The notes beneath the pieces were generated by a model. The model had not been told where the DNA came from. It ran no database searches and worked only from the letters and a program-made list of their open reading frames with translations. A stretch of DNA of 64,000 nt from an uncultured Clostridia bacterium. Its GTDB lineage: Bacteria; Bacillota; Clostridia; Christensenellales; UBA1242. The stretch's first letter is position 1. Each line of letters begins with the position of its first letter. Shown one piece after another: positions 6,618-15,248 of the stretch. The stretch is taken from contig CANBBP010000004.1 of NCBI GenBank assembly GCA_947366895.1, positions 1-64,000 of the forward strand, read 5' to 3'. The translations under genes were made by a program, and so were the position numbers.

Positions 6618-8942
6618 TTAAGCAAAATTATAAAATAACTTTGCAACTAATACGGTCATATCATCATTAGGATAATTCTTTTGTTCCCTTTTTGCTCTTG
6701 TTAAAATTCTATCTGCCACCTCTTGCGGATTTGCAAGTGTAAGATTTTTTAAAAAGTTTTGTAAAAGTTCTTCTTCTCCAAAAGCATCCACTACACCATC
6801 GCTTAACATAATAACATAATCATCAGGAGATAAAACCGTTTTTGTAACTTTAGGTTTTACTTCATCTAAAATGCCCATTGGTAAACTATTACTTTCTATT
6901 TTGCTAACAATGTCACCTTTTTTAACAAACCCTATAGTTGCTCCCTGCTTTATAAAATCTACTTCTCCATTTTTTAAATCAACAACACTTATATCAAGTG
7001 CAGAAAAAACATCCTCTGAACCCAAATTTAATAATTTATTTACACTTGTTAATATTGTTTGGTCATCAAAACCTGCCCTATAAAAATTTTCTATTAAACT
7101 AAGCGACAATTCGCTAGCATTATTTGCGTTTTCCCCATGCCCCATTCCATCACATAAAGCAAACATAAATTTATCGCCTAGTAATTTAGAAGTAGAATGA
7201 GTATCTCCACAAATATCTTCTCCACCTTTAGAAGTTTGTGCTATACCTAAAGCAATATCGTAAGTTGGAGCAGTTTTATAACTAACATAAGTAAGATTAC
7301 TATCATTATTTGGCAATATATCTTCAACTATCATTTTACTTTTAAATAACTTGCTTAGAATCATAGTAATCTTGTCATTATCAAAATCGGTAGCTCGTAT
7401 TATCATAGATACTACATTGGTTTTTTCATCTTTTTCAAAACAAACAACTTCACTAGGAATAATATTATTGTATATTAACGTTTCTTTTATAATTTTTTCT
7501 TGCTTTATATCCATATTAACAACTTGTTTTGTCTCTGCTGATAAATTAAGCAAAATTCCAGATATTCCACCTAATTGTTCTGCAATAAGCACTTTACTTG
7601 CATCTAAATTTCCTATCATCTTTGTGTAATTTTTATACTCACTTAACAAGCTATTCATACTCCCTACAACCTGATTTAATTTTCCACATCTATTTGTTAA
7701 ATATGCGGGCAAATCAACAAGAGTAATTTTACCCTTTTCAAAACCTACATTAACAAGATTTTCAAATATTTTTTTAAGTTCTGAATTAAACCCTTTTAAA
7801 CATTTAGCCCTTTGTGGACAATTCTCGCAATTATGTTTTATAACTTCACTACATATCATTAATTTAGCATTTTTTACATCAAGCCCACCTTTAACCAGTG
7901 ACCTAAAATTTTTGTACATTTCATAAAATACCTGAGATGTATAAAGCAGTCTTTTACTTACTTGTAATTTATTTTGATTTAAAATGTTTTTAAGCGAATT
8001 AGTTTTGGAAGATAAAAATAAGGTATCAGATAACTTATCTGTTACTTTTCTTGGAATAGATAAAAATATTACTGCACTTATTAAACTAGGCAACATTGTA
8101 AAAATAGTAAAAGATGTTATTGGTAAAATAAATAAACTAAATACAAGGTCTATAATGATACTTACTAAAACTAAATAAATTTTAAATTGTTCTTTAAAAA
8201 TATATGTAAAAACTCCTATTGAACTAAGCAAAGTTACATACACTAAATTGGCATCACATAGCGAAGTCCCTAACCCCATTACAATACTTAAAATAATACT
8301 AAAAGCATTTGTTTTAAACAATACATTAGAAAATAAAATTATAGTAATACCAGCAAGTTTTACAATATCAAAACCAAAATTGTTTAAATTTTCTAAACCA
8401 CAAAAAGCAAAACAAACAAGAACACAACCACATACTATTTCATCAATATTAAGATTAAGATTATAATTTCTAGTTTTAAGCAATCTAAAAAAGTTTGAGG
8501 CACATACTAAAAAGATAGAATTAAAAACAATATTAATTAAAGCAATATAAAAAGATTGTAAAGAAGAAATATTAAAAAACAAGTAAATAAGCCCGAAAAT
8601 TAGCCCATAGATAAAAGTCAGCCATGCTGGTATAACTTTTCCTACTCGTTTATGTAAATAACTTATTAGCCCTCCTAATAGCCCTAAAGAAATAGCAAAA
8701 ATAATTGTAAAAGTAGATATGTTGTTTAATAACAAACTTAGAAAATAAGATATCGATAAGTAAAATGGTTGTTCACCTAAAAATAATAGAGTTAAAAAAA
8801 ATCCATAAAAACAAGGTGAAATTGTACCTAAAATTTTAGTATTGTTAAATAAAAAGAATAAACAAAAATATCCTAAATATTTAGTTAGACCCTGCCAATT
8901 TAACTTAAAATATTCTAAAATTTTTTTTAGGCTTATTTGCAT
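6618..8942 (-). CDS. spoIIE: stage II sporulation protein E (SpoIIE), PP2C phosphatase
   Basis: Membrane phosphatase that dephosphorylates SpoIIAA and so activates sigma-F in the forespore; it also interacts with FtsZ. The 774-residue protein has an N-terminal block of about ten membrane helices (15-300), the middle region with the Cys cluster CENCPQRAKC (about 370-379), and a C-terminal PP2C domain with the metal-binding motifs DGMGHG (about 595) and LSDGVVDAFG (about 710). It is slightly shorter than the B. subtilis protein. A ribosome binding site (AAGGTGG) precedes the ATG. Together with the germination operon it shows that the organism forms endospores. Confidence 0.95.
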   Translation of the reverse strand: MQISLKKILEYFKLNWQGLTKYLGYFCLFFLFNNTKILGTISPCFYGFFLTLLFLGEQPFYLSISYFLSLLLNNISTFTIIFAISLGLLGGLISYLHKRVGKVIPAWLTFIYGLIFGLIYLFFNISSLQSFYIALINIVFNSIFLVCASNFFRLLKTRNYNLNLNIDEIVCGCVLVCFAFCGLENLNNFGFDIVKLAGITIILFSNVLFKTNAFSIILSIVMGLGTSLCDANLVYVTLLSSIGVFTYIFKEQFKIYLVLVSIIIDLVFSLFILPITSFTIFTMLPSLISAVIFLSIPRKVTDKLSDTLFLSSKTNSLKNILNQNKLQVSKRLLYTSQVFYEMYKNFRSLVKGGLDVKNAKLMICSEVIKHNCENCPQRAKCLKGFNSELKKIFENLVNVGFEKGKITLVDLPAYLTNRCGKLNQVVGSMNSLLSEYKNYTKMIGNLDASKVLIAEQLGGISGILLNLSAETKQVVNMDIKQEKIIKETLIYNNIIPSEVVCFEKDEKTNVVSMIIRATDFDNDKITMILSKLFKSKMIVEDILPNNDSNLTYVSYKTAPTYDIALGIAQTSKGGEDICGDTHSTSKLLGDKFMFALCDGMGHGENANNASELSLSLIENFYRAGFDDQTILTSVNKLLNLGSEDVFSALDISVVDLKNGEVDFIKQGATIGFVKKGDIVSKIESNSLPMGILDEVKPKVTKTVLSPDDYVIMLSDGVVDAFGEEELLQNFLKNLTLANPQEVADRILTRAKREQKNYPNDDMTVLVAKLFYNFA

Positions 8943-9341
8943 TGTTATCCACCTTTTAATAAAAAAGTTTATCTATTTTTTGTAAATAAATAGATTAAAA
9001 AAACTAAATAATTTTTACGATATTTATATTTTTTTAAGTTGTTTTTTAACTTATGTACTTAAAATTATTTATAAATTTTTTAATGTTCAAAAATATTAAT
9101 TAATTTTAAATTTACAATAAAATAGTAATAAAAAAAAGACTTTCATCAAAATGAAAATCTTTTATTATTTTTAATTATTTTGTAAAAAGTAGGTTTAAAT
9201 TTTAAATATTTGTCAATATATTTTTATGATTTAATTTTATTATCTTTCTATATCTTATATTTTAATAACTATTATAAAAATATTTTTTATTAGCCACAAA
9301 ATAAATTTTAAAAAAAATCATATTCTTTTTAAAATAAAAAT
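8943..9341. other. 399-base gap between spoIIE and the HIT gene
   Basis: No gene seen. It holds an inverted repeat ATCTATTT/AAATAGAT (8971-8995) in the spoIIE upstream region, possibly a regulator site or leader hairpin, and a minus-strand terminator (9131-9163). The rest is A/T-rich. Confidence 0.6.
9131..9163 (-). terminator. terminator between the HIT gene and spoIIE
   Basis: Arms around AAAGACTTTCAT and ATGAAAATCTTT with a CAAA loop. The one non-Watson-Crick pair is a G-U wobble only on the minus strand, where a T-rich tract follows, so it ends minus-strand transcription from the HIT gene. Confidence 0.55.
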
Positions 9342-9749
9342 CTAATTAGGTAACTTTAAATGTTCAAGTTGTTGTTCAAAAGGAGCAATTGTACCACATA
9401 AAGTTGGGAAAGCGTTATATTCGTTTTTATCAGTTCTAGGCAAAATATGAAAATGTAAATGAGAAATTGTTTGTTGAGCTTCTTCCCCACTTGCATTTAT
9501 AATGTTAACTCCCTTAAAACCGCACGAATTAACATAATGATTTGCTATTTTTTTTACAGCACTAATTACACTATATAAACTTGTTTCATCACAATCAAGT
9601 ACACTTTCACAATGCTTTTTAGGAATAACCAAAGTATGACCATAACAATCTTTTGAAATGTCTAAAAATGCAAGAACATAATCATCCTCGTAAATTTTAT
9701 AACATGGAGCATCACCATTAATAATTTTACAAAAAATACAATTATCCAT
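9342..9749 (-). CDS. HIT family nucleotide-binding protein
   Basis: Histidine-triad hydrolase or transferase acting on nucleoside phosphoramidates or dinucleotides, cytosolic. The 135-residue length is typical. N-terminal CIFCKIINGD, central LDISKDCYGHTLVIPKKH and the catalytic triad SHLHFHILPR (about 93-102) are all present. A ribosome binding site (AAGAGGTT) precedes the ATG. It stands alone, divergent from the small membrane protein at 9939. The substrate cannot be predicted. Confidence 0.95.
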   Translation of the reverse strand: MDNCIFCKIINGDAPCYKIYEDDYVLAFLDISKDCYGHTLVIPKKHCESVLDCDETSLYSVISAVKKIANHYVNSCGFKGVNIINASGEEAQQTISHLHFHILPRTDKNEYNAFPTLCGTIAPFEQQLEHLKLPN

Positions 9750-9938
9750 TTTTATATAACCTCTTATTTAACTTGATATTTCTAAATTAAAACTATGTTA
9801 GTTTTTTTATTTTATAATAACTACATTTTTATAATAACAAAATAATAAAAATTCAACAAGTCTTTTAAAATTATATTTATTGGCTATATTTAATATAATC
9901 ACAAAATTCATTAACTAAACATCAAAAAGGAGCAACTC

Positions 9939-10280
9939 ATGGAAAACGATAAAAAAAGTATTATAACTCAAATGTTATGTATTCTAGGTAAAATTATAGC
10001 AGTGATTATGATTATTAGATATGCCTTGCTTATAGTTCATACTTATTATCCATTTTTACCAAATGGGATAGTTATGGACATTCTTTCCTACATTAATTTA
10101 TATGCTCCTATAGCTCTAGTAATAGTTGTTGCTTTAAGTGCAATTTGGGATAAAAGTGATATATTAAAATTAATAATGCTTATAATTTGTACAGCAATAG
10201 TCATATTTAGTTTCTTTCCAGCTGTTAGAGAAACTATAGAACAATTCGCAGGAATTGTTCGGTTACATAACACTTTTTAA
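9939..10280 (+). CDS. small membrane protein of unknown function, three helices
   Basis: A 113-residue protein with a strong ribosome binding site (AAAGGAG). Three hydrophobic segments are visible at about 14-34, 45-67 and 77-96, with short charged ends (MENDKKS at the start). I recognise no family. It is the only plus-strand gene in this part of the window, has no partner gene, and is followed by an unassigned stretch before the U32 peptidase terminator. The clear RBS and intact frame support it as a real gene. Confidence 0.7.
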   Translation: MENDKKSIITQMLCILGKIIAVIMIIRYALLIVHTYYPFLPNGIVMDILSYINLYAPIALVIVVALSAIWDKSDILKLIMLIICTAIVIFSFFPAVRETIEQFAGIVRLHNTF

Positions 10281-10450
10281 AAATAAAACTATATTCAATT
10301 AATTAAATTCATAACCTTAGTAAAAATAAAGTATACCTATATAAATATTATATAATATCAGTCAAAACTACTCACCTTTTTAGTAACTTTCACTTGCCTC
10401 GTTTAAACGTTTTACACACAATAAACACTATTTGTGATTTTCTTTTAACA

Positions 10451-10482
10451 ATAAAAAAACACACTTAAATTAATAAGTGTGT
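10451..10482 (-). terminator. terminator after the U32 peptidase gene
   Basis: Arms ACACACTTA (10459-10467) and TAAGTGTGT (10474-10482), loop of six, followed on the minus strand by seven T. It starts ten bases after the stop of the peptidase gene. Confidence 0.85.
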
Positions 10483-10491
10483 CTATTTATC

Positions 10492-11724
10492 TTAAACTTT
10501 TTTTCTTAATATGTCCCCTTGCTTTAATGATAAATCAGTTTTTAATCTCAAAATTTGTTTTACCAATTTTGCTTCATCAACTTCCTCTCCATTTTCATTA
10601 TATAATTTTTCCACTTTAATCAGTTTGTTAAAATTTTCATCAGGTGATAAGACTTCTAAAGTATCTCCTAAAACGAACTTATTTCTTTGTTCAATTTTTA
10701 CCTCACCATTATTAGCATCTTCTATTACTATTGCCATAAATTCATGGGTTTGAATAGGAGTTGAAGTTGATAAACATTCACTTTCTTCCTGCATTTTATC
10801 CTTAAAATTAAACCCAGTAGTATATCTACGATGGCTGGCTTTTTCTAATTCTTTAACCAATTCACTAGGACAATCAAAAGATTTCTTTTTATTTAAACTA
10901 TCATAATAATTATCTATTGCCCTTCTATATGCATTAGTTACAGTAGCAACATAATAAGGCGATTTCATTCTACCTTCTATTTTAAAACTTGTTACCCCAG
11001 CCTTAGCTAAATCATTTATATACTTTAACATATTAAGGTCTTTACTATTTAAAATATAAGTTCCGTGTTCATCTTCTTCAATGGGAAGTTGTTCGTTTTT
11101 TCTACTAACTTCATTTATAGTATAAGCCCACCTACAAGCCTGAATACATTGACCATTATTTCCATCTCTATTTGTTAAAAAATTGCTTAGTAAACATCTG
11201 CCTGAATAACTAATACACATAGCTCCATGAACAAATGCTTCTAATTCAATTTCTCTTGGTAAATAATCTCTTATCTCTTTTATTTCAGTTAAAGTTAGTT
11301 CTCTTGCTAAAACTATTCTCTTTGCTCCCAAATCAACCAATAATTTTGCAGTATGTTTGTTTGTAACATTAGCTTGAGTGCTTATATGAATTTCTACATC
11401 TGGGGCATACTGTTTTATATATTGCATAATGCCAAGGTCACTAACTATAATACCATCAACTTGTAACTTATTTAAAAACTTTAAATATTCTGGTAGGTTA
11501 ATAAAATCTTTATTATGAGCAACAATATTTACTGTAACATAAACTTTTACATTTTTTGTATGACAAAAATCTACAGCCTCTAAAAGTTCTTTCTCAGTAA
11601 AATTTCCTGCAAATGCACGCATTCCAAAACTTTTACCACTCAAATAAACTGCATTAGCACCAAAATAAACCGCAGTTTTTAATTTTTCCATATTCCCAGC
11701 AGGACTTAATAACTCTAATTCCAT
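10492..11724 (-). CDS. peptidase U32 family protein (RlhA/YrrO-like)
   Basis: U32-family protein. Relatives include collagenase-like proteases and the prephenate-dependent tRNA and rRNA hydroxylation proteins (TrhP, RlhA), so an RNA hydroxylation role is as likely as proteolysis. The 410-residue protein starts MELELLSPAGNMEKL, with the family signature around EAFVHGAMCISYSGRCLLSN and a Cys-rich segment NGQCIQACRW that probably binds an Fe-S cluster. The frame extends 17 codons further, but AAAAGGG sits six bases before the ATG at 11724, and homologues begin at this point. It follows leuS on the same strand across a long inverted repeat. Confidence 0.92.
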   Translation of the reverse strand: MELELLSPAGNMEKLKTAVYFGANAVYLSGKSFGMRAFAGNFTEKELLEAVDFCHTKNVKVYVTVNIVAHNKDFINLPEYLKFLNKLQVDGIIVSDLGIMQYIKQYAPDVEIHISTQANVTNKHTAKLLVDLGAKRIVLARELTLTEIKEIRDYLPREIELEAFVHGAMCISYSGRCLLSNFLTNRDGNNGQCIQACRWAYTINEVSRKNEQLPIEEDEHGTYILNSKDLNMLKYINDLAKAGVTSFKIEGRMKSPYYVATVTNAYRRAIDNYYDSLNKKKSFDCPSELVKELEKASHRRYTTGFNFKDKMQEESECLSTSTPIQTHEFMAIVIEDANNGEVKIEQRNKFVLGDTLEVLSPDENFNKLIKVEKLYNENGEEVDEAKLVKQILRLKTDLSLKQGDILRKKV

Positions 11725-11768
11725 ATTCATCCCTTTTGTATTAAATAATTGTGTATTATTTAAAACTA

Positions 11769-11830
11769 AAACCAAATTTTAGATAAGTAATTATTATTAA
11801 TTAAAATTTACTTAATTTAAAATTTGGTTT
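11769..11830 (-). repeat. long inverted repeat between leuS and the U32 gene
   Basis: Outer arms AAACCAAATTTTA (11769-11781) and its exact complement (11818-11830) pair over 13 bases. After a small bulge, TAAGTAA pairs with TTACTTA, giving about 20 paired bases around a T/A-rich loop. On the minus strand a weak T-rich stretch follows. It may be the leuS terminator or an attenuator-like structure in front of the U32 gene. Confidence 0.6.
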
Positions 11831-11857
11831 AATTTAATTAATTTTATTTTTTATATT

Positions 11858-14260
11858 TTAAACAATAATATTAATTATTTTATTCTTAACAAAAATAATT
11901 TTCTTAACTGGCGTTATTAAATAAGAAGCAAATTTATCGTTTTTCTTTATTTTTTCAAAAACAACATCTTGCTCAGAATTTTCTGCTATCTCTATTGTAC
12001 CACGCATTTTGCCATTAATTTGCACAGGAAAAGCTATGTTCTTAACACTATCATCTTGTAGTTTGTCAATCCATTTTGACTTACAAATATAAGTTTTAAA
12101 ACCTAATATTTCATTAATTTCTTCAGCAATATGAGGAGCAAAAGGATAAAGTAAAGTTAAAAATATTCTAAACTCTTCACGACTTATAAATTTATCTTGA
12201 TAAATCTTATTAACAAAAGTCATAAGAGAAGAAATTGCAGTATTAAATTTTAAAGATAAAATATCATTTGTAACTTTATCTATAATAACATTTAAATCTG
12301 CTATATGTTCAGGGTGTACGCCATTGAACTCATCAACAAAATCTTGCATTCTTTCAACCCTATCCAAAAATCTTTTACAGCCATTAATATTAACACTTGA
12401 CCACGGGGTTGAACATTCATAATCTGCCATAAACAAAGTATAAAGTCTTAAAACATCTGCCCCAAACTTTACTATTATGTCCATAGGGTCTACAACATTT
12501 CCTAAACTTTTACTCATTTTATTTCCATCTTCACCTAAAACCAAACCTTGCATAGATCTTTTTTTATAAGGTTCTTCAAAAGGTACAAGACCTAAATCAT
12601 ATAAAAACATATTCCAAAAACGAGAATAAATCATATGTCTTGTAACATGTTCCATTCCACCATTATACCAATCAACTGGTCCCCAGTATTTAAGGTTTTC
12701 AATATTAGCAAATTCCTTTGCATTATTTGGGTCCATATATCTCAAATAATACCAACTTGAACCAGCCCATTGTGGCATAGTATCGGTTTCTCGTTTTGCC
12801 TTACCATGACATTTAGGACATTCACAATTAACCCATTCCTCAACTTGAGCAAGTGGAGATTCTCCATTTTTACTAGGCTTAAAGTTTTCTATTGCTGGAA
12901 GTTTAACCGGCAAATCTTTTTCAGGCACTAAAACAGTTCCGCATTTATCACAATATACTATAGGAAATGGTTCTCCCCAATATCTTTGACGATTAAATGC
13001 CCAATCTTTCATTTGAAAATTATCTTTAGCGCAACCTATACCTAACTCTACCAAATGTTTTATCATTTTTTCTTTTGCTTCTTTAACAGATAATCCATTT
13101 AAAAAATCTGAGTTAATAAGTTTACCATCTGAAATATCAGTATTTGCTTGTTTAGAAACATCTCCGCCTTCAATAACAGGTACAATAGGTAAATTGTACA
13201 TTTTAGCAAAATCGTAGTCTCTATTATCATGAGCAGGAACAGCCATAATAGCCCCTGTACCATAACCCATCATAACATAGTCAGCAATAAAAATAGGTAC
13301 TTCTTTTTTATTAAGCGGATTTATAGCAGTAATACCTTCTAATTTTACACCTGACTTATCTTTATTAACTTGAACTCTATCAAACTCACTTTTTTGTTTA
13401 GTTTTTATTTGATATGCTTCAACATCTTTTATATTAGCTATTTTATCTTTGTACTTTTCTATTAATGGATGCTCAGGAGCAATAACCATAAAGGTAACTC
13501 CAAAGAGAGTATCACATCTAGTAGTATAAATTTTAAGGGTATCAATTTCTTTATTATCTACCTTAACAATAAAGTTTACTTCGGCACCAGAAGATTTTCC
13601 AATCCAATGGCGTTGTTCTTCTTTAACCCTTGCAGGATAATCAAGGTTATCTAACCCTAATAAAAGTCTGTTAGCATATTCTCTTATCTTTAAAAACCAT
13701 ACATCTTTTTCTTTTTGTACAACTTGACAAGAACATCTATCACAAACTCCGCCCTGACTTTCCTCATTAGACAAAATAACATCACAATTAGGACAATAAT
13801 TAACAAAGGCTTTGCTTCTATATGCTAAACCTTTCTCATACATTTTGCTAAATATCCATTGTGTAAAATGATAAAATTTATCATCTGTTGTATCTACTTC
13901 CCTAGACCAATCAAAAGAAAATCCCACTCTTTTTAATTGTGCTTTCATGTTTTTTATATTGTTATCCGTAGCAATTCTAGGAGCAATATTATTTTTTATA
14001 GCAAAATTTTCAGTTGGTAAACCAAAGGCATCCCAACCTATAGGAAACATAACATTATATCCCTGAAGCCTTTTCATACGACTTATTACTTCCATTGATG
14101 TATAAGCCTTTATATGCCCCATATGCAACCCCACTCCCGAAGGATAAGGAAACTCAATCAAGCCCATAAACTTTGGCTTTTTATCAAAATCTGTACTTAC
14201 AAATACCTTTTCATCTTCCCAAATTTTTTGCCATTTTTCTTCTATAGAATTAAAATCCAT
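11858..14260 (-). CDS. leuS: leucyl-tRNA synthetase
   Basis: Charges tRNA-Leu with leucine. The 800-residue class I synthetase has the HIGH motif as HMGH (46-49), a zinc-type Cys region (CPNCDVILSNEES followed by CDRCSC), the CP1 editing domain with the conserved GTGAIMAVPAHDNRD, a second Cys pair (YCDKCGT), the KMSKS motif (about 581-585, in GNKMSKSLGN) and a C-terminal anticodon-binding domain. The length is normal for a bacterial enzyme. A ribosome binding site (GAAGGT) precedes the start. No T-box leader fits in the 92 bases to the next gene. Confidence 0.97.
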   Translation of the reverse strand: MDFNSIEEKWQKIWEDEKVFVSTDFDKKPKFMGLIEFPYPSGVGLHMGHIKAYTSMEVISRMKRLQGYNVMFPIGWDAFGLPTENFAIKNNIAPRIATDNNIKNMKAQLKRVGFSFDWSREVDTTDDKFYHFTQWIFSKMYEKGLAYRSKAFVNYCPNCDVILSNEESQGGVCDRCSCQVVQKEKDVWFLKIREYANRLLLGLDNLDYPARVKEEQRHWIGKSSGAEVNFIVKVDNKEIDTLKIYTTRCDTLFGVTFMVIAPEHPLIEKYKDKIANIKDVEAYQIKTKQKSEFDRVQVNKDKSGVKLEGITAINPLNKKEVPIFIADYVMMGYGTGAIMAVPAHDNRDYDFAKMYNLPIVPVIEGGDVSKQANTDISDGKLINSDFLNGLSVKEAKEKMIKHLVELGIGCAKDNFQMKDWAFNRQRYWGEPFPIVYCDKCGTVLVPEKDLPVKLPAIENFKPSKNGESPLAQVEEWVNCECPKCHGKAKRETDTMPQWAGSSWYYLRYMDPNNAKEFANIENLKYWGPVDWYNGGMEHVTRHMIYSRFWNMFLYDLGLVPFEEPYKKRSMQGLVLGEDGNKMSKSLGNVVDPMDIIVKFGADVLRLYTLFMADYECSTPWSSVNINGCKRFLDRVERMQDFVDEFNGVHPEHIADLNVIIDKVTNDILSLKFNTAISSLMTFVNKIYQDKFISREEFRIFLTLLYPFAPHIAEEINEILGFKTYICKSKWIDKLQDDSVKNIAFPVQINGKMRGTIEIAENSEQDVVFEKIKKNDKFASYLITPVKKIIFVKNKIINIIV

Positions 14261-14352
14261 TATAGTACCTTCATTTTTAAAGATTGTATTTATTAATTGC
14301 TTAATTAATAACTTTTAATCTATTATTTTTTTATATATTTTAATTTGATAAT

Positions 14353-14739
14353 TTATTTATTATCTTTTGAAGCTTTTACTTCAACATTTTGAGCAGTTTT
14401 TTCTTGTTTCAAATTATCGGTTTTTGACTTAGAAGATATTCCTCTTACTTTACTAACAGGTAAACTAAAACAAATGCCCATACCTTCAGAATCAAGTTCT
14501 GCCTTCTCGCTAATAGTTTCCATGATTTTATTTCTAGTTTCACTAGAAGTAAGAGTCATAATTATTTCTTTTTCAGGTTGAATACTAACACCCATAAAGC
14601 TATCTCTTTCATGAACTCCAGTACCACGACCATAAATAATAGTACCACCATTTGCACCTGCTTCACGACTAGCCTCAACAACAAGGTCACTATGACCACG
14701 ATTAACAATACTAATAACTAAATCAAAATTATTATCCAT
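14353..14739 (-). CDS. PII-like regulatory protein, second of a pair
   Basis: A PII-superfamily (GlnB-like) 128-residue protein. It starts NNFDLVISIVNRGHSDLVVEASREAG, continues with GGTIIYGRGTG, the position of the nucleotide-binding T/B-loop region, and ends in a short Lys-rich tail. Classical GlnB uridylylation residues are not evident. Its ATG overlaps the stop of the preceding PII-like gene by one base (TAATG), so the two are translationally coupled and may form a mixed complex. The three-gene unit DUF1538 membrane protein, PII-like A, PII-like B suggests that the pair gates the membrane protein in response to a nucleotide or metabolite. The ligand is unknown. Confidence 0.85.
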   Translation of the reverse strand: MDNNFDLVISIVNRGHSDLVVEASREAGANGGTIIYGRGTGVHERDSFMGVSIQPEKEIIMTLTSSETRNKIMETISEKAELDSEGMGICFSLPVSKVRGISSKSKTDNLKQEKTAQNVEVKASKDNK

Positions 14740-15248
14740 TATTGTTTTCCCCCTTCTTTACTTAGAGAATTATAATTTTTAAAAGTATCTAAAGATACAT
14801 TTGTCATACTTTTTAAAGGTATCGTACAAGCAATCCCTGAATACTTCTCGGTAGATAAAAATATGCTATCTAATAAATCTAAAACCTTTTCACTATCTTT
14901 TAAATTAACAACTGAAAATAAAACTTCCTTTTCTTGATTAAAACCTAATAAACTAGCTATATTACTAGGGGCAGTACCTTCACCAAAACTAACAATATTA
15001 ATATTAACATCTATAGACTTTAAATAATTTAATACTGCTTGCCCCCTACCACGATTAACAATAACAATAAGCATTTCAAACATAGCAGGCATTAAATCTT
15101 TCTTACTTTTATCTTTAAGTTGTTTAGCATTATGATTTCTAATTTTCTGCTCTTTTTCTTTTATCTTCTTTTCAAGGTGTTCTTTTTTTTCTATAAGTTT
15201 TTTTTCAATATTTTCTTTTTTTTCTTTAATCTTGTCTAAATTACTCAT
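14739..15248 (-). CDS. PII-like regulatory protein with charged N-terminal extension
   Basis: 169 residues. The first 50 or so are almost entirely Lys/Glu in a heptad-like pattern (EKKENIEKKLIEKKEHLEKK), which predicts a coiled coil. From about residue 55 a PII-like fold follows (MFEMLIVIVNRGRGQAVLNYL, then VSFGEGTAP in the nucleotide-loop position). The start overlaps the stop of the DUF1538 gene by four bases (ATGA) and the end overlaps the next PII-like gene by one. The upstream membrane protein carries a Lys/Glu/Ser-rich cytoplasmic tail, so the extension may be the docking element. This pairing is inference. Confidence 0.85.
   Translation of the reverse strand: MSNLDKIKEKKENIEKKLIEKKEHLEKKIKEKEQKIRNHNAKQLKDKSKKDLMPAMFEMLIVIVNRGRGQAVLNYLKSIDVNINIVSFGEGTAPSNIASLLGFNQEKEVLFSVVNLKDSEKVLDLLDSIFLSTEKYSGIACTIPLKSMTNVSLDTFKNYNSLSKEGGKQ

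Noticed and set aside
14261..14352. T-box leader for leuS
   Set aside because: The leuS upstream gap is only 92 bases further reduced by the neighbouring gene and shows no T-box sequence or specifier hairpin.
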